From: Andreprevotia lacus DSM 23236
Lineage (GTDB): Bacteria; Pseudomonadota; Gammaproteobacteria; Burkholderiales; Chitinibacteraceae
Assembly: GCF_900176275.1 (NCBI RefSeq)
Contig: NZ_FWXD01000024.1
Span: 1 to 54,690, forward strand
Length of the DNA stretch: 54,690 nucleotides
Reading direction: 5' to 3'
Both the position numbers and the translations under genes were made by a program. Shown piece after piece: positions 13,688 through 22,295 of the stretch (positions are counted from its first letter, which is position 1; every line of letters starts with the position of its first letter). A model generated the notes under the pieces. That model searched no databases and was not told the origin of the DNA. It was given only the letters and a program-made list of their open reading frames with translations.

Positions 13688-16222
13688 ATGGCAAACAAGA
13701 AACGGTGGGCCGGGCTATTGCTCGCGCTCATGACGGCGGCTGTCGTTTACGCCGCGCCTGCCTGGCAGGAAGGCAGCACCTATACCAGCGGTACCGTGGT
13801 CAGCTACAACGGCCATGATTACAAGGCACTGGTAACCCACACCGCTTATGTCGGTGCCGGCTGGAACCCCTCGTCGACGCCGACGCTGTGGCAGGATCTG
13901 GGCCCGTCGAACAACGTCACACCGACCCCGGTCGTGACTGCGACGCCAACACCGACCGTTACGCCGACTCCCAAGCCGGTCACACCGACCCCGGTCGTCA
14001 CACCGACGCCGGTTGTTACCCCGACCACCAAGCCCGTCACCCCGACCCCAGTGGTTACACCGACCACTACGCCGACGACCACACCCACCACCACCCCAAC
14101 AGTCACGCCGACCCCGACTACCGGCTGCACCGCTTGGGCGCCGGGCCTGGCTGTGACCGCAGGTTTGAACGTCAGCTACAACGGCGTAGGCTATACCGCG
14201 CGTGCCGCACACACCGCACTGGCCGGCTGGGAGCCGCCCAATGTACCGGCGCTGTGGCAACCGGGTGGCCCGTGTGGCACACCGACACCGGTGCCGACCA
14301 CCGTGCCGGGCCAGCCAACCCCGACCCCGCTGCCGACCGCCCACTACTGCGCGCCGGACTATCTGGCTACCAAGATCTATGCCAAGGGCGCGCTGGCCGG
14401 TTACAACGGCAAGGCCTATCAGGCACTGGTCGATACCTATGCCATTCCGCCTGACAGCACCGTGTACACCAATCAGTGGAAGCTGGTCGGCGTGCCGGAT
14501 GTCGAGCTGTGCCCGGTCACCATCCCGAACACCATCAACTACGGTACTGCGCAACCGGTGGGTGGCAACACCAATTCGGGCAAGGTGCAGGCCTCCGGCA
14601 AGCTGTCGGCTGCACGCATCTCCAATACCGCGTCGACCCTGACCGGCGTGCGCGGCGGCATCAACCCTGCTACCGATCCGGGCGGCAACCATCCGGGCTT
14701 CGATTCGGATACCGGTGGTCGTGTGGCCAAGTTGCCGTCGGGCACCTTGCCGCTGCAGTACAACACCTATGACACCGGTGCCGGCCAGGAACGCGTGGCC
14801 TATCTGGGTGACTGGGCCATCTATGGCCGCCAGTATGACTTCAGCCGCCTGCCGGTGAAGAACCTGGACCGTCTGGTGTATGGCTTTGCCGGTATCTGCT
14901 TCCCGGCGGCCAAGAACACCCAGGAGCCGGGCTTCCCGACCACGGCACCGGCTGCGGTGCTGCGTACCTGCAAGCAGTCCAAGCTGCCGGATGGCGCCAT
15001 GGCCATGGCCGACTTCGAGGCTGCTTTCCTGCGCACCTTGAATGGCGGCCAGACTGCCAAGATCAGCGGCACCGAGAGCATGTACGACATCGGCAAGGAT
15101 GATGTCGCTGGCGTGTTCGGCGTGCTGTACAACCTGCGCAAGGCCAACCCCAACCTGCACCTCGATCTGTCGATCGGTGGCTGGACGCTGGGCGAAGGCT
15201 TCCCGTGGATGGCGTCCGATACCACCCGTCGCAAGGCCTTCGTGGATTCGGTGGTGAGCTTCCTGCAGCGCTATGACTTCGACGGCATCGACATCGACTG
15301 GGAATACCCGGGTACCGATGGCGCAGTCGCCGGCATGGCGCGTCCGGATGATCCGCAAAACTACCTGCAACTGTTGAAGGACCTGCGTGCCGGTCTGGAC
15401 TGGCTGACGGTGAAGACTGGCAAGAAGTATCGCCTGTCGTCCGCCATCCCGGCCACCAAGGGCCCGCTGGACAAGCTCGACTGGCGCCAGATCAACCAGT
15501 ACCTCGACCGTCTGTACGTGATGACCTATGACCTGACTGGTGCATGGGAGCGCAATATCAGCCATCACACCCCGCTGTACAACAACCCGAACGCCAATGG
15601 TTCTTCCACCGGTGTATCGGCCAGCTGGACGATCGAGTACCTGAACAGCCAGTACGGTGTGCCGTTCAACAAGATGATGATCGGCGTGGCGAATTACCAC
15701 CGCGCCAAAGCCATCCTGCCGGGCGATATCAAGGAGTACACCAATGGCCTGAAGGGTGATTCGACCTTCGGTGACGTGAACGCCACCGGCGTAGCCAGCA
15801 TCCTGGCGATTGCCGGCGTGGGTTCGTGGGAAGCCGGCGTGGTCGAAGGTTACGATTTCTACCAGAACTACCTGGATCGTGACCTGAAGCCGCGCAATGG
15901 CTACCACCTGTACACCGACAAGGTCACCAATGCCGATTATCTGGTGAACCCGATCGGCCCGGCCGGCTGGTCCTTCATCACTGCCGAAACCCCGCGCACT
16001 GCCGGTCTGAAGGCGCAATACGCCAAGGACAAGCAGCTGGCTGGCGTGTTCTTCTGGCAAGTGGAGCAGGATAACGGCTACAACCTGAACGCCGTCAACT
16101 ACGTGCTGGGCAACAAGGTGCTGAGCGACGTGGCTGACGGCAAGCCGCAAGACCAGATCGCCACCTGCGGCGAGAACGTTACCGCGGCCGAGTGCCAGGC
16201 ATTGATCGGCGCCATCAAGTAA
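13688..16222 (+). CDS. Large secreted GH18 chitinase with three chitin-binding-like modules
   Basis: 844 residues, the largest chitinase here. ATG at 13688 follows AAGAAGGATAGGAAG. Signal peptide (KKRWAGLLLALMTAAVVYA), CBM5/12 module, long TP linker, second module (LNVSYNGVGYTARAAHT), short linker, a third related module (ALAGYNGKAYQAL), then a GH18 domain from about residue 355. Motifs: YLGDWAIYGR, LSIGGWTLGEGF, catalytic DGIDIDWEYPG with Glu539, and VMTYDLTGAWE. The DIDWEYPG form and the insertion between barrel strands recall ChiA-type processive chitinases with an alpha+beta insertion domain. Own promoter, two palindromes and terminator: a single-gene unit, probably regulated separately from the others. 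Confidence 0.95.
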   Translation: MANKKRWAGLLLALMTAAVVYAAPAWQEGSTYTSGTVVSYNGHDYKALVTHTAYVGAGWNPSSTPTLWQDLGPSNNVTPTPVVTATPTPTVTPTPKPVTPTPVVTPTPVVTPTTKPVTPTPVVTPTTTPTTTPTTTPTVTPTPTTGCTAWAPGLAVTAGLNVSYNGVGYTARAAHTALAGWEPPNVPALWQPGGPCGTPTPVPTTVPGQPTPTPLPTAHYCAPDYLATKIYAKGALAGYNGKAYQALVDTYAIPPDSTVYTNQWKLVGVPDVELCPVTIPNTINYGTAQPVGGNTNSGKVQASGKLSAARISNTASTLTGVRGGINPATDPGGNHPGFDSDTGGRVAKLPSGTLPLQYNTYDTGAGQERVAYLGDWAIYGRQYDFSRLPVKNLDRLVYGFAGICFPAAKNTQEPGFPTTAPAAVLRTCKQSKLPDGAMAMADFEAAFLRTLNGGQTAKISGTESMYDIGKDDVAGVFGVLYNLRKANPNLHLDLSIGGWTLGEGFPWMASDTTRRKAFVDSVVSFLQRYDFDGIDIDWEYPGTDGAVAGMARPDDPQNYLQLLKDLRAGLDWLTVKTGKKYRLSSAIPATKGPLDKLDWRQINQYLDRLYVMTYDLTGAWERNISHHTPLYNNPNANGSSTGVSASWTIEYLNSQYGVPFNKMMIGVANYHRAKAILPGDIKEYTNGLKGDSTFGDVNATGVASILAIAGVGSWEAGVVEGYDFYQNYLDRDLKPRNGYHLYTDKVTNADYLVNPIGPAGWSFITAETPRTAGLKAQYAKDKQLAGVFFWQVEQDNGYNLNAVNYVLGNKVLSDVADGKPQDQIATCGENVTAAECQALIGAIK

Positions 16223-16302
16223 TTCGCCTTATAACGGGCCGCGTTCTCCAGGCATGGTCGGGTCTCACCGGGCCGCTGACCATGCCAGGCCCGCTCTCTC
16301 AT

Positions 16303-16333
16303 GCCGGAACGGTTACGCCGTTCCGGCTTTTTT
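16303..16333 (+). terminator. Rho-independent terminator after the large chitinase
   Basis: Ten-bp stem GCCGGAACGG (16303-16312) with CCGTTCCGGC (16318-16327), five-base loop, six T. It marks the end of the chitinase island. Confidence 0.95.
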
Positions 16334-16402
16334 CTGCCTGCGGCTTTGAGGGGGCGGGGGCATGCCGGATAATGGGCAGCTTGTTTCCGCACCTGCCACG
16401 CC

Positions 16403-17419
16403 ATGACCGCCATCCACACCGATGCTGCGCTGACCTCCCTCAATACACTGGGCCTGACTGCCTCTGCCGCACGGTTTGCGACGGTGCGCGAGCACGCCGA
16501 CCTGCTGCAACTGCTGGCCGATGCAACGCTGCGCGCGCAGCTCTGGCATGTGCTCGGTGGCGGCAGCAATCTGGTACTGCCCGAAAGGGTAGAGGGCCTG
16601 ACCGTGCAAGTGGCCGTGCCCGGCCGCCGGCTGCTGCGCGAGGATGACGACGCGTATTACGTGGCGGCGGGTGGCGGCGAGAACTGGCACGACTTCGTGC
16701 AATGGACGCTGGCGCAGGGCTGGGGCGGGCTGGAAAACCTGTCCTTGATCCCCGGCACGGTGGGCGCTGCCCCGATCCAGAACATCGGCGCCTATGGTGT
16801 CGAAGTGAAAGACCGGCTGTTTGCGCTGACCGCTTGGTCGCTGCAGGATGGCGCGCCGCGCGTGTTCAGCAATGCCGAATGCGCGTTTGCCTACCGCGAC
16901 AGCATTTTCAAGCAGGCCGAGGCGGGCCGCTGGCTGATTGCCGAGGTGGTGTTCCGCCTGCCCAAGAATGCGCCGCTGGTCACCGGCTATGGCGATCTGC
17001 AGCAGGAAATCGCTGCTCAGGGCTTGCCGCTGTCACATGCCGGCGTGGCACAGGCGGTGATGGCGGTGCGCCGCCGCAAATTGCCCGATCCGGCGCAGAT
17101 CGGCAATGCCGGCAGTTTCTTCAAAAACCCCATCATTGCCGCCAGCCAGCGCGATGCGCTGCTGCAGCAGTTTCCGCAGCTGGTGTCCTATCCGGCTGGC
17201 GAGGGACTGGCCAAGCTGGCTGCCGGCTGGCTGATCGAGCAGGCGGGCTGGAAGGGCCGCCGCTTGGGCCCGGTGGGCATGTACGAGAAACAGGCGCTGG
17301 TGCTGGTCAATCACGGTGGGGCTGCGCGTGCCGACGTGGCAGCGCTGACCGCTGCGGTACAGGGTGACGTGGCCGCCCGGTTTGGTGTGCAGCTGGAGGC
17401 CGAGCCGGTCTGGTGGTAA
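16403..17419 (+). CDS. murB: UDP-N-acetylenolpyruvoylglucosamine reductase MurB
   Basis: 338 residues, the length of the Escherichia coli type. MurB reduces the enolpyruvyl group of UDP-GlcNAc-enolpyruvate with NADPH, using FAD, to give UDP-N-acetylmuramate for peptidoglycan. Visible: FAD-binding VLGGGSNLVLPE, SLIPGTVGAAPIQNIGAYG, the tyrosine-containing CAFAYRDSIFK of type I enzymes, and catalytic GNAGSFFKNP. ATG at 16403 gives the expected N-terminus (TLGL near residue 18). It stands alone between the chitinase terminator and a convergent gene. Confidence 0.96.
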   Translation: MTAIHTDAALTSLNTLGLTASAARFATVREHADLLQLLADATLRAQLWHVLGGGSNLVLPERVEGLTVQVAVPGRRLLREDDDAYYVAAGGGENWHDFVQWTLAQGWGGLENLSLIPGTVGAAPIQNIGAYGVEVKDRLFALTAWSLQDGAPRVFSNAECAFAYRDSIFKQAEAGRWLIAEVVFRLPKNAPLVTGYGDLQQEIAAQGLPLSHAGVAQAVMAVRRRKLPDPAQIGNAGSFFKNPIIAASQRDALLQQFPQLVSYPAGEGLAKLAAGWLIEQAGWKGRRLGPVGMYEKQALVLVNHGGAARADVAALTAAVQGDVAARFGVQLEAEPVWW

Positions 17420-17459
17420 CGCCGCTGCGCCTGGCGCGACGGTAGCGCTGCTGGCGGGG

Positions 17460-17978
17460 TCAGTGACGGTTGAGCATTTGCCGTTTGGCTTGCGCATCGG
17501 TTTGGGATGCATGCATTCCGCCGCCGCGCGTGCCAGCGGCCAGCATGCCGACCAGCGCGTTGGTTTCGCGCAGCCGTTCGGCCAGCATCAGCGCCAGGTT
17601 GTGATACAGCTTGGTCTGCAGCAAGGGAATGCGCACCAGCTGGCTGCGGTCGAACTCCAGCAGGCGCACTTCGGTCAGCGTATCGACACAGGCCGAGCGT
17701 GCGCCGAAATCGAGCAGCGCCAGCTCGCCGAAGGTATCGCCGGCAGCGAGCTCGGCCAGTTGCACGGGTGGGTAGACGGCGGTATTGAGCACCCGCAGCG
17801 TGCCGGCCAGCACGATATACATGGCGCGGCCGTGTTCGCCCTCGGCGATGATGCGTTCACCGGCAGAGCGGTTTTGTGCGCTGCAATGGCCGACGAACTC
17901 GCGCACATCGTCGTCGGAAAAGTCGTGCAACAGCGCTACGCCATTGCGCAATCGGTGCAGCAGGGCATCACTGAGCAT
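17460..17978 (-). CDS. Cyclic-nucleotide-binding domain protein without output domain
   Basis: 172 residues. A Crp/Fnr-type cNMP-binding fold covers about residues 18-130: GEHGRAMYIVLAGTLRVL and the phosphate-binding-cassette-like FGELALLDFGARSA. After it comes a helical segment (ALMLAERLRETNALVGMLAA) and a short polar tail; no helix-turn-helix or other effector is visible, unlike Crp/Fnr regulators of about 230 residues. It may be a stand-alone sensor that acts through a partner. Convergent with murB. The ligand cannot be told from sequence alone. Confidence 0.85.
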   Translation of the reverse strand: MLSDALLHRLRNGVALLHDFSDDDVREFVGHCSAQNRSAGERIIAEGEHGRAMYIVLAGTLRVLNTAVYPPVQLAELAAGDTFGELALLDFGARSACVDTLTEVRLLEFDRSQLVRIPLLQTKLYHNLALMLAERLRETNALVGMLAAGTRGGGMHASQTDAQAKRQMLNRH

Positions 17979-18074
17979 GGCGGCAGGCCGGCAGGGGCGA
18001 TGCTTACGTTATAGCGCGCCGGCTGGCGCTGCCAACAGCCGTTCAGCCGCTGGCAGTCGAAGTTGGTGGCCGGA

Positions 18075-18953
18075 TTATTCAGCCGCTTCCTTCTTGCCGC
18101 CAAAAAACTTGCGGATGGCGGCAAAGCCACCGGCAACTGCCAGCAGGATCAGCTTGAATGATTTGACGAAGAAGGCGCCCATGATGGCAAGCAGGCCCAG
18201 TTTCTTTGCGCCCACGCCGGCCACCAGTGCGGCCAGACCATACTCGGCAATATGGTCGGTGGACGCGTTGAAGTCCTGATAGCGCTTGCCCTCGTTGAAG
18301 TTCAGCGCTGCCAGCATGGCTTTGACTTCGGGTTTTTCCTGTTCCACCGTGTTCATGCCGGTCACGAGGTTCATGCTCACATAACCTTCACGGCCCAGCG
18401 CATAGGTGTTGTAGTTGACGCCTTGTTCCTCGCTGGCCGGTGCACCCTTGTTGCGGGTATTGGCCGACCAGACCAGCTGGTGTGCATCGGCGCGGTAGTT
18501 CGGTTTTTCCACCCAGCCTAGCACCTCGAATTCCTGGATGCCGCGCTCCTTGCGCATCTTGTTGCCGTCCTCGGTACCTTCCTTGAGGCTGGTCAGCAAA
18601 TCGTCGGCATTCCAGTCCTTGGCGTCGTCATCCTTGATGTAGCCGGATTTCTCGAAGCTCAGCTCCATGAACCAGCTGGATTTTTCGTTCTCGGGCAGGA
18701 TGATGCCCAGCAGGTCATCGCTGGATTGATTGCCCATGGCATCCAGCAACTGGGCGGCTTCAGCCTTGGGGACAAAGGTGTAGCCTTGCGGCAGCTTGAG
18801 CACGGCCTGATCGATCAGCTTGATGTCGATCGGCCCGTGCTGGGCGGTCTTGGCGGCAGCCTTGTTGGCTTCTTCCTGGGTAACGGCCAGTGCAGGCAGG
18901 CTGGCGCAGGCCAGCAGGGCACCGGCCAGCAGGGCGGTAATGCGCTTGTTCAT
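18075..18953 (-). CDS. DUF2167 family membrane protein
   Basis: 292 residues. Signal peptide (MNKRITALLAGALLACASLP), an exported domain with LPQGYTFVPKAEA and LGWVEKPNYRAD typical of DUF2167, and a C-terminal region with two hydrophobic segments (AALVAGVGAKKLGLLAIMGA and FKLILLAVAGGFAAI) followed by a basic tail. Function of the family is unknown; it is probably inner-membrane anchored with a periplasmic domain. Upstream on its strand are two inverted repeats: CGGGCG-n6-CGCCCG (18970-18987), near the start codon, and an 11-bp-arm repeat at 18999-19025, suggesting control at the promoter or leader. Confidence 0.85.
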   Translation of the reverse strand: MNKRITALLAGALLACASLPALAVTQEEANKAAAKTAQHGPIDIKLIDQAVLKLPQGYTFVPKAEAAQLLDAMGNQSSDDLLGIILPENEKSSWFMELSFEKSGYIKDDDAKDWNADDLLTSLKEGTEDGNKMRKERGIQEFEVLGWVEKPNYRADAHQLVWSANTRNKGAPASEEQGVNYNTYALGREGYVSMNLVTGMNTVEQEKPEVKAMLAALNFNEGKRYQDFNASTDHIAEYGLAALVAGVGAKKLGLLAIMGAFFVKSFKLILLAVAGGFAAIRKFFGGKKEAAE

Positions 18954-18998
18954 CTCGGGTCCTCGTGGTCGGGCGTCATGGCGCCCGTTCTATTCAGT

Positions 18999-19025
18999 GA
19001 ACCCATTCACGAGCTGAATGGGTTC
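18999..19025. repeat. Inverted repeat with 11-bp arms upstream of DUF2167 gene
   Basis: GAACCCATTCA (18999-19009), five bases, TGAATGGGTTC (19015-19025). Placed 46 bases before the DUF2167 start and after the mpl stop (both minus strand). There is no T-run on the minus strand after it, so an operator or a leader hairpin is more likely than a terminator. Confidence 0.55.
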
Positions 19026-19102
19026 CAGAGGATCGATTGTTCAGCCTTCCTGCTGCCGCGTCAAAAAACCTTACCCTGATATGACGTCTGTTTGCGTCAC
19101 GT

Positions 19103-20473
19103 TTACTGCGTCAGCTGTTCCAGCAGCTTGCCATGCACGCCGCCAAAGCCGCCGTTGCTCATCACCAGCACGTGATCGCCAGCGTGTGCTGCTGCGGCAA
19201 CCGCTGCCACCAGCGCATCCAGATCATCAAAGCTTTGCGCCTTGCCGCCCAGCGGTGCCAGTGCTTCGGCCGGGTTCCAGCCCAGATTGGCGCCGTAACA
19301 GAACACCAGGTCGGCATCCTTGAGCGAGCCGGGTAGCGCTTCCTTCATCGTACCCAGCTTCATGGTGTTCGAGCGCGGTTCCAGCACGGCAAGAATGCGC
19401 GCCGCGCCGACTTTCTTGCGCAGGCCGGCCACCGTGGTGGCAATGGCGGTCGGGTGGTGGGCAAAGTCGTCATACACCGTCACACCGCCAGCCACGCCCT
19501 TGATCTCCATGCGGCGTTTCACGTTGCGGAAGCGCCCCAGTGCGGCAATCGCCGTTGTTGGTGCAACCCCGACATGGCGTGCGGCCGCAATGGCCGCCAG
19601 CGCGTTCAATGCGTTGTGCTCGCCCAGCAGTTCCCATTGCAGCCGGCCTTGCGGCTCGCCCTTGAACAGCACGTCGAAGCCGTCGGCATAGTGTGCGCCG
19701 ACTGACCAGCCGCCCTCGACGCCAAAACGCTCGAATTCGGTCCAGCGGCCGCGCTGCAATACGCGGTCCAGACTCTCCTCGCGGCCGTTGACGACGAGCC
19801 GGCCGTTGCCGGGCACGGTGCGCACCAGATGGTGGAACTGCGTTTCAATCGCGGCCAGATCGGCAAAGATGTCGGCGTGGTCGAATTCCAGATTGTTCAG
19901 TATGGCGGTGCGCGGCCGGTAGTGGACAAACTTGCTGCGCTTGTCGAAAAACGCGGTGTCGTATTCGTCGGCCTCGATCACGAAGAACGGCGAAGTCGAA
20001 GCGGGGTCTTGCGCCGGCTTGCCCGGCATGCGCGCCGAGATGCCGAAGTTCTCCGGCACGCCGCCCACGAGGAAGCCCGGTGCAAGGCCGGCGTCTTCCA
20101 GTATCCAGGCCAGCATGGCGCTGGTGGTGGTCTTGCCGTGCGTGCCGGCCACGGCCAGCACCCACTTGTCGGCCAGGATGTGGTCACGCAGCCATTCCGG
20201 CCCGCTGGTGTAGGGCAGGCCGCGATTGAGGATTTCTTCCATCAGCGGGTTGCCGCGTTTCATCACGTTGCCGACTACGAAGAGATCGGGCTTGAGCTCA
20301 AGCTGACTGGCGTCCCAGCCCTCGATCAGTGCAATGCCCAGTGCTTCCAGTTGCGTGGACATGGGCGGATAGACGCCGGCATCGCAGCCGGTGACGGTGT
20401 GGCCTGCCTCGCGGGCCAGTGCGGCAAGGCCGCCCATGAAAGTACCGCAAATGCCAAGAATGTGGATGTGCAT
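19103..20473 (-). CDS. mpl: UDP-N-acetylmuramate:L-Ala-gamma-D-Glu-meso-DAP ligase Mpl
   Basis: 456 residues from the ATG at 20473, which gives the family N-terminus MHIHILGICGTFMGG; longer in-frame starts run into the divergent gene. Mpl reattaches the recycled murein tripeptide to UDP-N-acetylmuramate. Visible: N-terminal Rossmann glycine motif, VAGTHGKTTTSAMLAW (ATP P-loop of Mur ligases), EADEYDTAFFDKRSKF, LNNLEFDHADIF, and the C-terminal VYDDFAHHPTAI. Divergent from the diguanylate cyclase with 121 bases between. Confidence 0.95.
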   Translation of the reverse strand: MHIHILGICGTFMGGLAALAREAGHTVTGCDAGVYPPMSTQLEALGIALIEGWDASQLELKPDLFVVGNVMKRGNPLMEEILNRGLPYTSGPEWLRDHILADKWVLAVAGTHGKTTTSAMLAWILEDAGLAPGFLVGGVPENFGISARMPGKPAQDPASTSPFFVIEADEYDTAFFDKRSKFVHYRPRTAILNNLEFDHADIFADLAAIETQFHHLVRTVPGNGRLVVNGREESLDRVLQRGRWTEFERFGVEGGWSVGAHYADGFDVLFKGEPQGRLQWELLGEHNALNALAAIAAARHVGVAPTTAIAALGRFRNVKRRMEIKGVAGGVTVYDDFAHHPTAIATTVAGLRKKVGAARILAVLEPRSNTMKLGTMKEALPGSLKDADLVFCYGANLGWNPAEALAPLGGKAQSFDDLDALVAAVAAAAHAGDHVLVMSNGGFGGVHGKLLEQLTQ

Positions 20474-20525
20474 GCAAGACCCAAAAACGCTGATAGATGA
20501 ACGGCTTGTAAAATTGGTGCAACAG

Positions 20526-20554
20526 TTGGCGAACCACGCCAGCTTGCGTAGAAT
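20526..20554 (+). promoter_or_regulatory. Sigma-70 promoter for the diguanylate cyclase gene
   Basis: TTGGCG (20526-20531), 17 bases, TAGAAT (20549-20554); four and five of six consensus matches. It reads toward the GGDEF gene at 20595. Confidence 0.5.
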
Positions 20555-20594
20555 CGGCCGGTTTCCGAAATACTGACGGACCCCAACCCAGATC

Positions 20595-21566
20595 ATGACG
20601 ACGACGCAGCCGGTCAATCCGGTCGAAGTGGCCAGAATCGCCCTCAAGCGATTGTCCGAGCGTGGCTTGCCGCCCACGCCGGAGAACTACGCCCAATTCT
20701 ACAACGCCATCGTCACGATCAAGTCGCCGGAAACCAAAAACAACGCCGAGCTGCAAAACGCGTGGCAGATACTGGTCAAGCTGGATGACGCTGTCAGTGA
20801 CGCACACGAAACCACGACCGAACTGGTCGAGGCACTGGTGGCCGGCGGTGAGCGCATGAGCGGCAGCCTGGATGCATTGCAGGATGCCAAGCAGGCGCAC
20901 GAGAGCCGCAGCATGAGTGTGGAAGAGGCGCATACGGCGCTTGAATCGCTGCTCAACGAGCTGATCGATTCCACCAATGACATTCACAGCACGGTATCGA
21001 CCTCAACCGCCGACCTGCGTTCGATCCGCGATGCGGTCAAGCATATCGAGCAGGACCTCGCGTTCAACCGCAAGATGCTGGAGCAGGATGCGCTGACCGG
21101 CGCACTGAACCGCCAGGGCTTCGATCATGTGCTGGCCACCGAGGTCAAGCGCGCGCAACGCCACAACAGCAAGCTGGCGGTGGTGATGTTCGATCTGGAT
21201 GACTTCAAGCTGATCAATGATCGTCACGGTCATCTGACCGGTGACCAGGTGCTGATCCACGTCACCAATCTGGCCAAGGCCGTGCTGCGTGAATCGGATG
21301 TGCTGGTGCGCTATGGCGGCGAGGAATTCCTGCTGCTGCTGCCCGAAACCGATGTGCATGGCGCGCAATACGTGGTGGACCGCCTGCGCACCGTGGCACA
21401 CCGCACCCCCTTCCTGCACAAGAACCAGCGCATCGACGTCAATTTCTCTACCGGCATTGCCGCGCTCAAGGCCGAGGAAAACGGCCGTGCGCTGGTCCTG
21501 CGTGCTGACGAGGCGATGTACCGCGCCAAGCACAGCGGGCGTGGCCGGGTGGAAGTGGCCGAGTAA
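20595..21566 (+). CDS. Diguanylate cyclase with GGEEF active site
   Basis: 323 residues, no membrane segment. The N-terminal 150 residues are predicted helical (many Glu/Asp/Ala, SMSVEEAHTALESLLNELI), probably a coiled-coil sensor or dimerisation region. The GGDEF domain follows with DALTGALNRQGF, FDLDDFKLINDRHGH, the active-site loop RYGGEEF (241-245), and an allosteric I-site RESD (232-235) five residues before it. So it should make cyclic di-GMP from two GTP and be product-inhibited. ATG at 20595 follows CCCAGATC, a weak ribosome-binding site. The signal sensed is not known. Confidence 0.93.
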   Translation: MTTTQPVNPVEVARIALKRLSERGLPPTPENYAQFYNAIVTIKSPETKNNAELQNAWQILVKLDDAVSDAHETTTELVEALVAGGERMSGSLDALQDAKQAHESRSMSVEEAHTALESLLNELIDSTNDIHSTVSTSTADLRSIRDAVKHIEQDLAFNRKMLEQDALTGALNRQGFDHVLATEVKRAQRHNSKLAVVMFDLDDFKLINDRHGHLTGDQVLIHVTNLAKAVLRESDVLVRYGGEEFLLLLPETDVHGAQYVVDRLRTVAHRTPFLHKNQRIDVNFSTGIAALKAEENGRALVLRADEAMYRAKHSGRGRVEVAE

Positions 21567-21628
21567 GCGCTACCGCAAGCCCGGCGCCGCTGAACGCGCT
21601 GCCCGCTTGGCCTGCCATCGTCTTTCTG

Positions 21629-22159
21629 TCAGAACCATCGCCCGTAACGCAGGTAAACCACCTCGGCCCCGGCGTTGTGTTCGGCCGTGTCGGCATTCGA
21701 GTAATGCAGCACATGCAGCCCCACCTCCTGCATGCCAAAGCGGTAGCCCATGCCCAGCCGGTCGGCAAACAGCACGCGCGTACCCATATCGTGTTCGTCG
21801 TTCCAGTGCTGTGCCGAAACCCATGCCAGCCCGATGCTGGCCTCGACAAAAAACCCCCGCTGTTCCGCCGCATGCCACTGGTAGCGCAGCACCGGCGAAA
21901 TCGCCGCGTGCCAGACATCGCCACTTGCGGTGCCGATGTAGCCTGCATCGACATCCAGCCTGGACTGCAACTGGCCGCTGTCGCTGTCCAGCCAGTGCCA
22001 CGGCAGGTTCCAGCCGGCGCTTGCCTGCACTACGTTCGGGGCGCTGCTGCCGGTAGGGCGTGCCAGTTGCCCCACGGCCAGATCCACGTGATCCAGTGCC
22101 AGCACGGGGGCGGCAAACAGCACGATCAGCAATGCAAATGGCACCCGCAACTGTCCCAT
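21629..22159 (-). CDS. PagL-type lipid A 3-O-deacylase
   Basis: 176 residues from the ATG at 22159, preceded by AGGGG and opening a signal peptide (MGQLRVPFALLIVLFAAPVLA); a longer start at 22225 would bury it. The rest alternates as an outer-membrane beta-barrel and ends in aromatic residues (LRYGRWF). The PagL catalytic triad spacing is present: His152-Tyr-Ser154 and Glu166 in HYSNADTAEHNAGAE. PagL removes the 3-O acyl chain of lipid A and modulates outer-membrane and immune properties. Convergent with the cyclase gene. Confidence 0.88.
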   Translation of the reverse strand: MGQLRVPFALLIVLFAAPVLALDHVDLAVGQLARPTGSSAPNVVQASAGWNLPWHWLDSDSGQLQSRLDVDAGYIGTASGDVWHAAISPVLRYQWHAAEQRGFFVEASIGLAWVSAQHWNDEHDMGTRVLFADRLGMGYRFGMQEVGLHVLHYSNADTAEHNAGAEVVYLRYGRWF

Positions 22160-22295
22160 GGCCGGCCCCTGGTCGAGGTAAAAGAACGCTGCTTTCAGCC
22201 TAGGCGGAAATCCCGACGTTCCCAAGTGGCAGCTGCACCGTTATTCTTGTCGGGCGCAGGACATTGTGACCTGCCGGAACAGGAGCCCCAGACTG

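Noticed and set aside
13715-16150. 811-codon minus-strand open frame opposite the large chitinase
   Set aside because: Same cause as the other antisense frames; the plus strand has signal peptide, binding modules and catalytic motifs.
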